The notes under the pieces were generated by a model. The model did no database searches. It was not told where the DNA came from and saw only the letters and a program-made list of their open reading frames with translations. Shown piece by piece: positions 33,668 through 44,968 of a DNA stretch of 64,000 nucleotides (the first letter of the stretch is position 1; every line of letters starts with the position of its first letter). This DNA is from Panagrolaimus kolymaensis (taxonomy: Eukaryota > Nematoda > Chromadorea > Rhabditida > Panagrolaimidae): positions 806,001 through 870,000 of the forward strand of contig JAJQJQ010000002.1 in the NCBI GenBank assembly GCA_028622995.1, read 5' to 3'. Both the position numbers and the translations under genes were made by a program.

Positions 33668-35632
33668 TCATTTTCGCATTGTTCGAACATAAGCACTTTG
33701 AACTTTGCAGAGAAGCTGAAAAAAGGATTCTTTAAAAAGCTGCTAACAATAAAAGAAAAACTAACTTTTTCAACTCGTTCTTGATATACAGCTAAGCTTC
33801 CTTCATAAGTTGATTTTTGATTAGGGTTTGAAGGTTCAATAATCATACGACCGAATTGCTGAAAAAATTCCATGATTAATCATCAAGAAAAAAAAACAAT
33901 AAGAAACTAACCTTTTGTAAATTTCGTGCTTCTACCATTAATGGAGAAACTTCATCATACTTTTTGATATTTGTTGAACCATAAGGACCAGCCACAACTT
34001 CAGGAACTTTCAATTCAGGTAAATCAGAGATATCTTCGAAATCTTTCTTAGCTCTCATTTTGTCCATTTGAAGAAGTAAAGCAGATAAACGAATGCGTGA
34101 AAGATTGAGTTTTTCACCAGTGCCATGAGCTTCTCGAAGAGATTGGTTAAAGCTCAATTCCATTGATTTTCCCATTACACTATTGTCGTGTTCACTTTTA
34201 AGATCAGTAATCCTTTCTTTATTAGCTTTAATGGCATCTTCAGATTCCCTATAAAACAAAGAATTAGCAGATACAATAATAAAAGAAATACTCACTTTTT
34301 AAATTCATTATATTCCGCCAACAATTTTTGATATTCTTTTTCAAGTTCCTCGTTTGAAGTTGTTGCATCTGAGAGTTCCTTTTTGACCATTTCAAGATCT
34401 AGTTTCATTGCTTTCAGTTCTTTCTCGTGTGAATTGACGGTTTCACCAAGCTTCAAGGTTTCGCTAACCTTCTCTTCGAGTTGAGATCGTAATTGCTTCA
34501 ATTCGTGTGTAGCTTCTTTACGTGCTTGAGCTTGAATGGCAGCCGATGGAGTAGCATCTTTTTTGATCTTTGGTTTTTTGACTTCAGGATTTTCAAGTTT
34601 TGTACAGAATTTTCTGAAGGAATTGAGAATGTTATTGAGAGAGCCTCTAAAAACAACAACAAATGAAAGAAGGATGAAAAAAAATATATAAACCTACAGA
34701 ATATGCTTGGACATATCTGTTGATGGAATGGTTTCATATTTAACAGCATTATGGAGAGTTTCGAATAACTTCTTTGATGGAATTCCATTCATATCAGGTT
34801 CAACACTAAGTTGAGATGCCACGTTGACACATGCAAGGTTCAACATCTTTTCAGCTTTTTGAATGTCATTGAGTTCTTCTTGAAGCTCCAAAAGTTGTTC
34901 ATCCTTTTGTCGAATTTCTTCTTTTCTTTGATGGATTTTTTGATAAAATTGAAGGATTGTTTTCTCAGCATCACCCATAGCTTCTTCAAGCTTGTCACGT
35001 TCTTGAACCATTTCACCCATTTGAAAGTACATTTTCTCGAGATCTTCTTGATGTCCTTTTTCAGCTAGCTTGTAGGTTTCTGACAATTCATCGAATATTT
35101 GCTGCAATTCTTCGAAATCATCGTTGACTTTCTCAGAAGCCCGTAACTTTTCTTCAAGTGCCAAATTCTTTTCTGTCAATACTTCGACCAATTTTGTTGA
35201 TTCATGAGAAGCATCAATTTGTTCTTGATAGGACGCAACCCTCATCTTTGCTCCTTGAAGTTCTTGTTCAGTTTCGTTGATAATTTCATTGAGAACATCA
35301 TTCTGCTTTCTTACTTCTTCAAGTTCTTGAACAGCTTCAGATTGTTCAGCCTCAGCACGAGCAACCAAGTCTCTCATTTGAAATAAAGCTTCATTGAGTT
35401 TCTTGTTTTTGACAGCCAATATTTTAGTTTTTTCGACGATCGTCATGCCATTGATATTTTCTTTTTCAAATAGAGAATCTTCGGCAGCTTTGATAGTTTT
35501 CAATTCTTTGCGAAGTTCATTAATTGTAGATTTGAGATCATTGATTTCTTGGACCATTTCTTCATTCTTCTCTTCCAGCATAGCTTTGTCTGTCGTTAAT
35601 TCTTCAATGACATTTTCAAGTTCAGCGTCCAT
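33668..35632 (-). CDS. Dynactin p150/DCTN1-like coiled-coil protein lacking CAP-Gly
   Basis: Five exons on the minus strand: 34698-35632, 34296-34646, 33912-34248, 33766-33858, 33668-33715; 587 aa. Almost the whole product is coiled coil. Stretches such as ALFQMRDLVARAEAEQ, VLTEKNLALEEKLRASE and FEELQQIFDELSETYKLAE follow the order of the CC1 region of dynactin subunit 1 (human MVEMLTDRNLNLEEKV...). A second coiled coil and a C-terminal globular piece (KVPEVVAGPYGSTNIKKYD) follow. The CAP-Gly microtubule-binding domain and basic region of p150 are absent, and only about 410 bases separate the ATG from the divergent neighbour, leaving little room for them. It resembles the neuronal p135 isoform in layout, but is also shorter than full p150 (about 1,280 aa). 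CC1 binds dynein intermediate chain; that role is inferred. Alternative: a divergent generic coiled-coil protein. Confidence 0.7.
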
Positions 35633-36043
35633 TGTGTTAGAAAAAAGAAGTTCAAATGGATCAAACAATAAATTCAAATTTTTGATTGAAGTTTCACTTT
35701 TGAAGAATTAGGTTCAAAGTTTCGGTTTCTATTGAAGAAGGTACGCGCTCATGCGCATGATGCGAATAATAACGCGCGAGAAAGGAAAGGGCGAGAGAAC
35801 ATAACTTCCCTAAAATTCTTCAAAGATTCTCCCATGTTTTTTTAAAACTTTTGTTTATCGTTCTTGCTGCTTTTTTTGAAATAAGTTTACTACAATTTCA
35901 CTCAAACTTTAACCTTCCATATTTCCTAGATTTCGATCAAACTTTTGTTCCTTTTTTTCTAAATAACGTGCCTTTCGCTTATATTTTTCGTTTTTTTTAT
36001 CTGACATAATCCTTTTCATATTTTAGGCTTTAATCTTATCAAC
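35633..36043. promoter_or_regulatory. Divergent promoter between p150-like and katanin con80 genes
   Basis: A 411-base gap between two divergent start codons. It holds a GC-richer stretch (GTACGCGCTCATGCGCATGATGCG, about 35740-35763) with the palindrome TCATGCGCATGA, a notable island in AT-rich DNA, and then T-rich sequence leading to the acceptor at 36026. It should contain both promoters. Confidence 0.45.
36017..36026 (+). promoter_or_regulatory. Probable trans-splice acceptor of the katanin con80 gene
   Basis: CATATTTTAG ends 18 bases before the ATG at 36044; no coding exon lies upstream. Confidence 0.4.
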
Positions 36044-36937
36044 ATGCGGCCAAAGCTTCTCGGTGTGGATTCTCGATCTTCAAAGCCAAATACACAATCA
36101 AATTCAAATGCTCGACGACAATCCGCTTCTTTTCATTTACGACGACCATCATCTATTGGACCAAATGTTCGTGTTCGATCAACCTCTTTCTATGGAGCTT
36201 CACCTGCACCTGATCAACCTTCTTTAAATCCAATCAAACGAACTCGAAGTGTGACACCAATTCGTTCATCAATGTCACGTCAATCTTCTCCAAAGCACTT
36301 GCCATCTGTAAGTTTTTTTATGAAAGAAAAAAATGGTTAAATTAACTGGAGTTATTTTAGGCTTCTCCGACTCGAGGAAAAACATTCGAAGAGATGAAAG
36401 CATCAAGCAGCGACTTTATTATGAAAATGAAAAACCGCAAGAAGGGATGTCAAAAAGTCAAATCTTTATTGAAAGCCCATTACAATGCATGTATGTTACT
36501 TACTTCTCTTGTTATTTTAAAGCATTAAATTCAATTTTTTAGGTGATGTTTTTCAAGAAGCTATCAACCTTAAAGATAAAACCGTATTGGTCCATTTGCT
36601 CGAACAACTTGTTTACAAATCCGTGAATCTCAAGATAGCTGCAACAATTCTTCCTGAACTTCGTGGTTTACTCTCACATCGAAATCGTCATTTTGCTGAT
36701 GTTGCTTTGGATATTCTTGATACAATGGTGATTCAATTGATCGATCAAATTCGAAATGGTCTTTCCAGAAAAAGTCGTGGTGCTGAAGAACGTTATTTGC
36801 TATGTATCCGATGTCGAAAAGCTTTGACTGAACTTTACATTACATCGCCATTTGCAAATCGAAACCTCAGCGATGAGCAACGATTGCATTTTATGTCAAC
36901 CATCGATAAATTCATTAATATTATCGAAGCCAATTAA
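36044..36937 (+). CDS. Katanin p80 con80-domain protein, MEI-2-like
   Basis: Three exons: 36044-36307, 36361-36490, 36543-36937; 262 aa. The N-terminal ~100 residues are basic and Ser/Arg/Pro-rich (RRQSASFHLRR, KRTRSVTPIRS), as in microtubule-binding linkers. The C-terminal ~150 residues match the con80 domain of katanin p80: KDKTVLVHLLEQLV, then AATILPELRGLLSHR, and ERYLLCIRCRKALTEL. There are no WD40 repeats, so the layout is that of C. elegans MEI-2, which pairs with the AAA ATPase MEI-1 to sever microtubules in the meiotic spindle. Function by homology of layout. Its divergent neighbour is also a microtubule-related coiled-coil gene. Confidence 0.78.
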
Positions 36938-37433
36938 CCTTATCTTGTTTTATGTATGTAATAGTAACCTTATTTTATGTGTAAATTTGTTAGTTTAACC
37001 TTGTACCATATTTTATATTGTCTAACTTTTATATTATCACATTTTCTTGTAAATAAAATTTTATGTAAACATTTTGTTTTTTGGTTTCTTCGATGATGAG
37101 ATTTAGAGATTAGGTTTAGATTGTAAGCTTTAATCGTTTTTGCTAATCAAATATGGAGTGAATTAAGAAGGCGAAGAAAAAAAGTTCTTCCATCGTCTAA
37201 GTTTCGATTAGCATAAATTCGAAAGATTTCATTCTTTGAGAAGAGAGATTGCCAATCCTTAACCATTTTACAATATGATATTTTTGTAATAACAAAACCC
37301 TAGAGTGATTCAATCCAAAATTTCACAGTTACAATTAATTTATTCATACACGTTTACAATTTAATACAAGATACAAAAATACAAAGAAAATATCAAAATA
37401 CAGCAAAAATTAATGTTGAACAAGATCATTCTT
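36938..37433. other. Convergent spacer
   Basis: Between convergent stops at 36937 and 37434. An AATAAA at about 37052 may end the con80 gene. Otherwise AT-rich; nothing else seen. Confidence 0.5.
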
Positions 37434-38332
37434 TCAAACACATTCTTCTTCAAGAGCGGCTTCAAATTCAAGAGCAGTATGAACGCCGATGGATGAGTTG
37501 TCATATGAGATGTATGATGGCAATGGCTGAAAAATTAAACGAATGAATAATGATAGCAAAAATTGTGAAGAACGAGGAATAAATTGTGAAAGGAAGCATT
37601 GTGTGTGAAAAATTTAACCAATGCATGGCAGAATTGAAAAGTAAAAAATATTTTGTGAACATTGCATATAGCTCATAGACGATTCATTTGATTCCTTATT
37701 AATCGCTTTCCATACCACATATTAGACCAATAAGTTCACATTTTAGAAAATAACTGAAAATCAAGATAAATGAAAACTTACATCACGGATGGAGCAATCA
37801 AGAGAGGAGCTTAGAACATCGATGAGACAGAAAGTTTTGTTACCATCACCAGGAAAGACTTCAATACCAGGAATGCTTACTAGAATTGCTTCAACAGCTT
37901 CTTGTTCAGTTTCAGGAAAGTATGCACCTTGAACTTCTCTGAAAAACAAGCATTTTTAAGTATAAATTCATTAAGGCAAACATTTCTTTAGCTCAAAGAT
38001 AGCTTTGGAATGAGCAAGAAAACGAGAAATGAAAACAAACATACAAATAATTATCACAAAATTCTTTCCAATTCAATGCACGCATTGAAGTTTCAAATAT
38101 TTGCAAAATCATTTCGTCGGTTGCAGGCTTAACATGAGAATTGTTGGAATTTGATGTTGAAGAGAGTTTACCAGTTGAAGGATTGTTGTTGTCATCAGAA
38201 GCAAAGGCAGTTCTCATATACCAATCATTGATGGAAGAAGACTAAAAAAATAAGAAGCATGATATCAATGAAAGTAATAACATTAAAAAATAAGCTTACG
38301 GAATCTTGTTCAATTGAATCATTATTAGCCAT
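37434..38332 (-). CDS. Small unrecognised acidic protein, 159 aa
   Basis: Four exons on the minus strand: 38300-38332, 38045-38241, 37782-37938, 37434-37526; frame continuous. The N-terminal third is Ser/Asn-rich and probably disordered, then a compact region with MRALNWKEFCDNYL, YFPETEQEAVEAILVSIPG and a DGNKTFCLIDVL strand-like segment, ending acidic (AALEEECV). No signal peptide or membrane span, no family recognised. Splice sites are all good. Confidence 0.65.
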
Positions 38333-39118
38333 GGTTGGAGATTTTATATTAGATGAAGAAAGGATCACTTGAAAGTTGAAGAAATGATAATCAAAAAATG
38401 TGAAAGAAAGAAGAAAGTTTGGCAACGATAAAAGCGAGAGTCGAAAGTTTTTCACTCGCATTTTTTACATCGAAACCAGGCCTCTTCCACGGGCCGACTT
38501 TTGCAGGCCCGGCCGAAGGAAGAGGCCTGATCGAAACACCATTGCCTCGCTCGCTGGAGGCTCCAAAATAAAAAAATGCCGAAATTGAAATAGGAGTTAA
38601 AAAAGCGCGGTAATAACTATGGATTTAAATTAAAAATGATAAAGATGCTTTGATAATCGTGTGTTTCTACGTTTACTAATTTTCGAGAACTTTTTTGAAC
38701 CGCAAAAAATGGTTGATTTTTCTTTTTTTATTTTTCTCCCATTTTAAAACAATTGGAATCTGTAACAGCTTCGATTAAGAAAAAAAGGTTATTTTTCATA
38801 GCTTACGATGACTGATATCTTTATGCTGTAAACTAGCTATGAATGTGTTTGAAGATTTATTATTTTTACAAAGATGATGGGAAGTTAGAAGATGATTTTT
38901 CTTGTTTCAACATTTTCATTCATTGTTGACAAAAGGTTTATTAAAACACTAATAATTAACAAAAATTCAATCTCAAAAAAGATATTTGAACTCGACTTTA
39001 TAAATATTTTGTAACCGGATTAAAATTAATTGATTTATCAGAATAAAACTACTTGAAAAATTTACTTAAATAAAGATAATGTTTACCGATATATTTTATG
39101 TAATAATACAAGACTTTT
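38333..39118. other. Spacer containing a TIR micro-element
   Basis: Holds the 53-bp hairpin element at 38477-38529 about 145 bases upstream of the small acidic gene. The remainder, up to the nuclear receptor stop, is AT-rich 3' flank with AATAAA-like signals on the minus strand. Confidence 0.5.
38469..38537. mobile_element. 53-bp TIR micro-element with 8-bp target-site duplication
   Basis: CAGGCCTCTTCC (38477-38488) and its exact reverse complement GGAAGAGGCCTG (38518-38529) bound a GC-rich 53-bp hairpin whose inner part also pairs (GGGCC/GGCCC). The element is flanked on both sides by the same 8 bases, ATCGAAAC (38469-38476 and 38530-38537). An 8-bp duplication and a terminus starting CAG are the marks of hAT-type insertion. 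It is far shorter than most MITEs, so it may be an internally deleted relic. Confidence 0.7.
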
Positions 39119-42100
39119 TTAAAAGCTTAAAGATGGAGGCTGAGGTTGTTGAAATTGTGAATTTGATGATGGTTGTTCGCGGAAATTAGAAGAGTTATTT
39201 TGTACATAATTATTTCCACCGGTGGACATGTTTGGTGTAGGCCATGATGCTTGAGTGTTGTATGAATGATATGAATTTTCTGTAGATGAATAATGGTGAT
39301 TGTTATCCGTATTGGCAGATGGGGAAACGGAATTGCTATGTTGAAAAGGTTGTTGATCCGGGGATGTACCAGATGAGGTTGTATCGGAAGATATTTGTTG
39401 AGAGGAAGATTGTGGAGGATTCATAAAATTGTTTGAGTTTGTTGAAGTAGAATTTGGAATGGGCTTATTTGAAACTACTGAAGTGAGGTATGGATCATTG
39501 AGAGGGCTGAGAGGACTAAAAATGGCAAATTCTTTATAGTTTTTAGAAAATGTGAACAAACAAACCCATTGCAAGCATATGGTCCCATAATATAATTTGA
39601 TAAAGTTGAAAGCATATCATACCCATAATTGCCTGAATTTTCACTATCCATTGTTGTTGTTCCATTTTGATGGCTAGGTGATGGATGAGATAACTTTCTA
39701 AAGATCCGTTTTCAATTTTTATCAATGATTTTCTACTAAATTACCTTTCAACTTCACTAACTTGTCTTCCAATAGTTTCATTTTTTTCTTTATTGTCGCT
39801 ATCTTCTAATACTAATTCTTCCATTAAATGATCAATTCTTGCAACTCCACTCATTTTAGTCATTAAAACATCTTCCGAAAGTGATTTCGCTAGGGATTGA
39901 AGTGGAGATAAAATAAAGAAGGTTAAATCTCCAACTCTATGAGGATCTTTAGAAGATTTGGAATTAATGTAATGTTCCAATGTTGCAAATATTTTCCGCC
40001 TTGTTTGTAAAACTTTCATAACTGATTCACCCGAAAGTCCTTTAGCGACGGGATTAAAAAGAACGCAAGCTTTCATTGCAATAAATTCATAATCATCCAT
40101 TTGCATATATCTCATTGGTGCAACCAATTGATCCATAACTCGCTCACAATCTCGTCGATAATAGTCACTGCAATAGGAAGGCAGACATTTAGTTTTATCA
40201 AAACAAAAGAAATGTTTAAAACAAGCAAGCATCGACAGAATTTTTTAAGCATTATTTTTTTGAAAGAGAAGAAACTTACTCAGGAAAATTAGCAACTTCG
40301 CCATTTTGTCTCGTAATCATTGAATCATTTAACAATTTTAATGAATCAAATGAATTTATTGATCGATAAGCCACGCATAAAACAATATGTTGACTTGCAA
40401 AATTTTTTAATAAAGCCATTTGATCACCTTGTGATAAATCGGCAAAAGGTTTAAGAGATTTTGCCCATTCAATAACTAATAATAATTGACTATGTAAACT
40501 ATGAAAAATATCATTCACAGTTGCAGAACGACCATTGGAAAATATATTTGGTATTAATTCATGCTAAAAAGTTTGAAAGCAATTAGTTCTTTGCAAAAAA
40601 ACAAAAATGTTTGTTCCAACTTACAGGTTCACTTTTAGCTGCATATTCAAATTGTCCAGTTTCTTTGATAACACTTTCACGCAAGGATTTAATTTTATTT
40701 TCTGCTTTTAAAAGAAAGTCTAATAAATTTGTTGGTGAATCCCATGTTGAATCCATTAATGAATCAGAAGAAGAATTAGGAGGAGATGAATTTGGAAAAG
40801 GTAAATGTGGCGGCGGTTGTTGTTGTTGATTATTTGATACCATCACCGATGGCGTTGGTGCCCCAAAATTTGATGCCATTCTTGGACGTTTTCCTATTAA
40901 ATCTCGTTCATTTTGAACTGCTAAAGAAAATTATTTTTAAGTTTATGGAACATTTTTAAATTAAAATTTCTCACCATCAACTTTCATCCCATAATTTATG
41001 CATCTCATATAACGGCATGCTCGACATACGGCTCGATTATCTAAAAAATAATGATTGATAAATTTCGAAAAGTTAAATTTTTAAAAAGCTAACGTTTATC
41101 AATTTTACAATTTCCAGTAAAGCGGCAAGTATAACTGTAATTTCGTCGAATGGTTCGTCGGAAAAATCCTTTGCATCCATTACATGATGGTGAACCTGTA
41201 AAAATAAATGACGATAAACCATCTTTTTTTCTTAGTTTCTACGTTTGATAATAACTTTAGACGAATTTTTTCAATTAATAGAATCGAGTAATTTTCTTAA
41301 CATAATCTTGCTTTTAAAAATCATAAAGCACATGTTTTTTATTTTTTCAACTTTGTAAGCGATTTTATAGATGCCGGAAAAATATTTTAGTTTAGTCACA
41401 TTCTTTTCGCTTAATTTTAAATTTTCTAATTTAAAAAAATGATGTAGCTTAAATAAATGTGGGTTTGTTCTTCTTTTCTTCTCTCATGCTCGCATTTCAA
41501 AAAAAGCTTCATTTGCATCAGTAAGCAGTCATTTTTTTCTTTATTATGCAAACATAGCAAAAAAGTAGCTATCATTTTCGCAGACAATGACGATGACGAA
41601 AAACTCGTGGCTGTCATAAGTAATAAAAACTTTTAAAAAATAAGTGAGAAAGAAATGAATCTCTTATTTAAAGGCATAGTTATTGAATTAAAACTCAATA
41701 ATGATCTATGATGTTTGCTTCATCCTGTTTCTTTAAAAATCGAATGTAGCGAAAGAAAGTTGAAAGAAAAGGAAAAAACGGTAGAGATAGTGAAAAACTT
41801 TTAAAAAAAATAAAAGAATGAAGAAAAGGTTTTCAAGTTTCAAGTGCCATTTTTTAAAGGAAAAAAAGAATGAATGCAAAGTTGTAAAAATATGTTGTGA
41901 AAAAATATTTAAACCAAAAATTGATTGGCTTACCATAATGTCTACCAGTAGCTAAATCACCGCACACAACACAAATTAATCCACCTGATGAAGTGCCTGA
42001 TGTTGGTTCGGGCGGAGTTTCAGCTGAAATATTGTGATTTATTTTTTTTATAACCATTTTTTTAAATTATGTAGCAAAATTTTAATTTCAATAAAAATAA

Positions 42101-42192
42101 ACAATGGGTTTATGGAGGAAACTTATTGATTACTTACGTTCTTGTATATCGTCAATGGCTTGATTATCGATTTCACTTTTAACATCCAACAT
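39119..42192 (-). CDS. Nuclear hormone receptor, HNF4-type
   Basis: Nine exons plus joins on the minus strand: 42138-42192, 41934-42023, 41094-41195, 40975-41040, 40625-40920, 40280-40563, 39745-40167, 39566-39697, 39119-39515; 614 aa. The DNA-binding domain (~34-110) has both zinc fingers (CVVCGD...[31 protein letters not shown]) with P-box CNGCKG, then the HNF4-family marker AVQNERD. The ligand-binding domain (~215-440) shows [15 protein letters not shown] and [17 protein letters not shown], the helix 3-5 signature. A long Ser/Asn/Gln/Pro-rich tail (>170 residues) follows. Nematodes hold hundreds of HNF4-derived receptors, so no single orthologue is named. It acts as a nuclear transcription factor. 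The 738-base intron inside the DNA-binding domain (41196-41933) is unusually long for this window. Confidence 0.9.
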
Positions 42193-44632
42193 AATGATTA
42201 TCGATTACTTTTTTCTCTCTCAATTAAAAGATGTTTGGTTAAAAATATAAAACTATGAAAGCTGAGTTTTTTTTAATAATTTAAAAATGTGTCCGCCACT
42301 TTCTTGGCTAATAAACTAATAATCTTGTATGAGTATTTAAAAATTAAGGCAATATTAATAATATTTCAGCTTTCTTTTTTTACATCAGAATAAATAATAA
42401 TTTGAAATATAGCTGCTCTGGAGAAAATTTTTAAGGTTCACCAAATTATTTTTGAATGAAGTTAAAAAATGTTCCAATAATTTTTTTAAAGTTTCGGCTG
42501 CTTCTTTGACTGACAGAAAAAGTGTCAAAAAAAGTTTTTTCTTTCTTTTGTTGTAAGGTTGCCAGAATACACAACAACAATGAAAGAAGAAGAAGAAAAA
42601 TTATCAAAGTGGCGTGGTAATAATAATATGAAAAATAAAAGTAAACTTGATGGTCGTCTTTTTATCCACAACAAAAAATAACGTTCAAGGTTGAAGCAAG
42701 CAAAAATTGTGGGGGATGACAATGATGAAAACCAACCAAAAAGACAACGACGTTCGCTTTTTTTTTGTTTGCTTTGTTGCAACAATTGCGTATGGCGTGG
42801 AGTTTGAAAAAAAAAACCACGTGAAAATTGCCTGAAAAGAAAAAAAATATAAATTATTTTTTTTTATTTGCTACAAATTCTCTGTTTTGGTTGCTTTTTG
42901 AGTAAAAATTATATTATATTTAAATAAGATAATATATTAAAAATTTAGGTAAAAAAATAATTACGCGATTTTTTTGTTAATGTAGTTTTCGAGAAAAAAA
43001 TGAAAACTACAAAATTTAGAGGTAAAAAAACTCGGACACGAAGAACACGTGAATGGTATTAGCTAGAATTTAAAATTATGATAACTAACTATCAATAAGC
43101 CGGTAAAAGGTAATTCAAAAATTCAAAAACAGGCGAAAATATTTTTGAAAATCGATTTAAATCCAAATGATTATTATTTTTTATCGATTCAAAATTTCCC
43201 GTCGATAATTAAGAATAAAAAAATGATGAATGGAGGAGACATGGTAGATAGAAATTACACGGCCTAAAAAATGCTGTTCTCTATCATAGTCAATAATCAT
43301 TGATATTCACGAGGCAAGAGCCATTTTTCCAACCAAAAATCAAATGGCGAGAAAGAAAAAACGAGTAAAGAATAAAGGAGGGGCTTTTGTGTTTATGTGT
43401 TTTAGGGTTTTTGCCTGTTACTGCAATAGCAGCAACAACATAGACTACATACATCTCATTTAATTGAAAGAACACTCTCTTTTTTTTATCAATGGTAAAA
43501 AAAATATGGCAGAAAAAATAGCATGTTATCGATTGAGATTTTTTTCTCATGGTGAAAGAAAAAATGGTAAAAAAATTTAAATTATGACATTTAACTAAAT
43601 TTTACAAATAAAAACCGCTAAATTAAAGCCAGATGCTTTAATAAAAATAAGAAAAATTTAGAGAATAAATAAAGACGTAATTGCCTCTTGGAAAAGCAAC
43701 CTTTAAATTGTTTACCAAAAAAGAAAGAAAAGAAAGTAAGCACAACCAAAAGCAAAAAAAAGATTTTTACGTTAAATGCCACCTAATTTTTTGCCACCAC
43801 AGCATGCAAGGTGGAGAGAACCTAATAATAAAGCTGTTTATTAAAAAAAATTCTAAGAAAAAAATGTAAGCAACATTTTCTTATAAAAAAAAAATATATA
43901 TATATTTCGAATTATTCTTTTTGCTGTAAAACGTGTCAACATTTCCTTCCTAGTAATTTTCATTGTTCGTTCGTCCGTGTCATTTTATTTTTCATTCACA
44001 AGATAAAGAAAAGAGAAAAAAATGAAAAAATTAGCATAAATGTGAATGAAATTGCCAGGAAGGACGCTTTTTTTTGCATTGCATAAAAATGGAGCAGGAA
44101 TGAGTGGTGGTTAACTTTGAGGCGCATTAAATAAGTGGGAATCTTTGAAAATAGTTTTATAGGATCCAAAATGTGCGAATGCTGAGAAATCATTAGCAAT
44201 TAATGTGCATGTTTTGGGGAATGTTGTGGGTAATTTAAAATAAGTTTAGAAGACCTTAAAGAAGTAAATTAGCCTGGGATGTTGCGGAGATGACGATCTT
44301 ATCTTTCAGAGTAACGATCAAAAAATTAATTACATACTTTGTTAATAATTTGAATAAAACAAGCTTCATGGCGGACCGAAGGTCCGCGTAGCGTCTAGTT
44401 AAAATTAAATTTAGTTAGTTTTAAAAAAGATAAATAATAATTAATAAGCAATTTTTGAGAGCTAAAGAAGAAAAGTTTATAGGAGTAATAAAATTTTTAT
44501 TTTTATAAATAAAAAAATGGTTTTCGGCTTTAAAAAAAGAACAAAAATTTAAGAAAAGGTCCTTTTTTGTTTCGTTTGAAAAAAAGGTTATTTAGCAATT
44601 ATTATTTTTGGATGATTTTTTATGAAACTTAA
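42193..44632. other. Gene desert, first part
   Basis: About 2.4 kb without a supported exon on either strand. It contains poly-A/poly-T tracts, an (AT)n tract near 43891, and a perfect hairpin GCGGACC-GAA-GGTCCGC at 44371-44387. It includes the 5' flank of the nuclear receptor. Confidence 0.5.
44371..44387. repeat. GC-rich perfect hairpin
   Basis: GCGGACC, loop GAA, GGTCCGC, followed by GTAGCGTCTAGTT. An isolated GC-rich palindrome in AT-rich DNA, likely an end or remnant of a dispersed repeat. No flanking duplication found. Confidence 0.45.
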
Positions 44633-44968
44633 ATAATGAGCAGTGATGTTCCTCCGCCCGCTCTTCGCCCGCCCGCGAGCCGCCCGCAAGCGCCCGCCCG
44701 CGGGCGGCGGGCGGAGTTTTGGAAATTTCGCGGGCGCCGGGCGGGCGGAGGGCAATTTTTAAAAAAAAATTTAAAAATTCAATTTTTTACCGAAAAAAAT
44801 CGATTTTTAATAGGAAAAATCAAAAATTTTACGGGCGACGGGCGGGCACGGGCGAAGATTCAAAAGATGGCGGGCGCTCGGGCGAGCGCGGGCGACTTTT
44901 ACAAATTTCCGCGGGCGGCGAGCGGGCGACGGGCGGGAAAAATGAGAAGGAACAACACTGATAATGAG
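44633..44968. mobile_element. 320-bp non-autonomous hAT-type element (MITE), very GC-rich
   Basis: The element spans 44641-44960. Its left end CAGTGATGTTCCT and right end AGGAACAACACTG are inverted repeats differing at one of 13 bases. Both sides carry the exact 8-base duplication ATAATGAG (44633-44640 and 44961-44968), which is diagnostic of hAT insertion; the CAGTG terminus also fits. Inside are two blocks of CGCCCG/GCGGGC repeats separated by an AT-rich middle, so the element is far more GC-rich than its surroundings. An open frame through it (Arg/Ala/Gly/Pro) is an artefact of the GC repeat. No transposase is encoded here. The intact duplication implies a fairly recent insertion. Confidence 0.88.
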
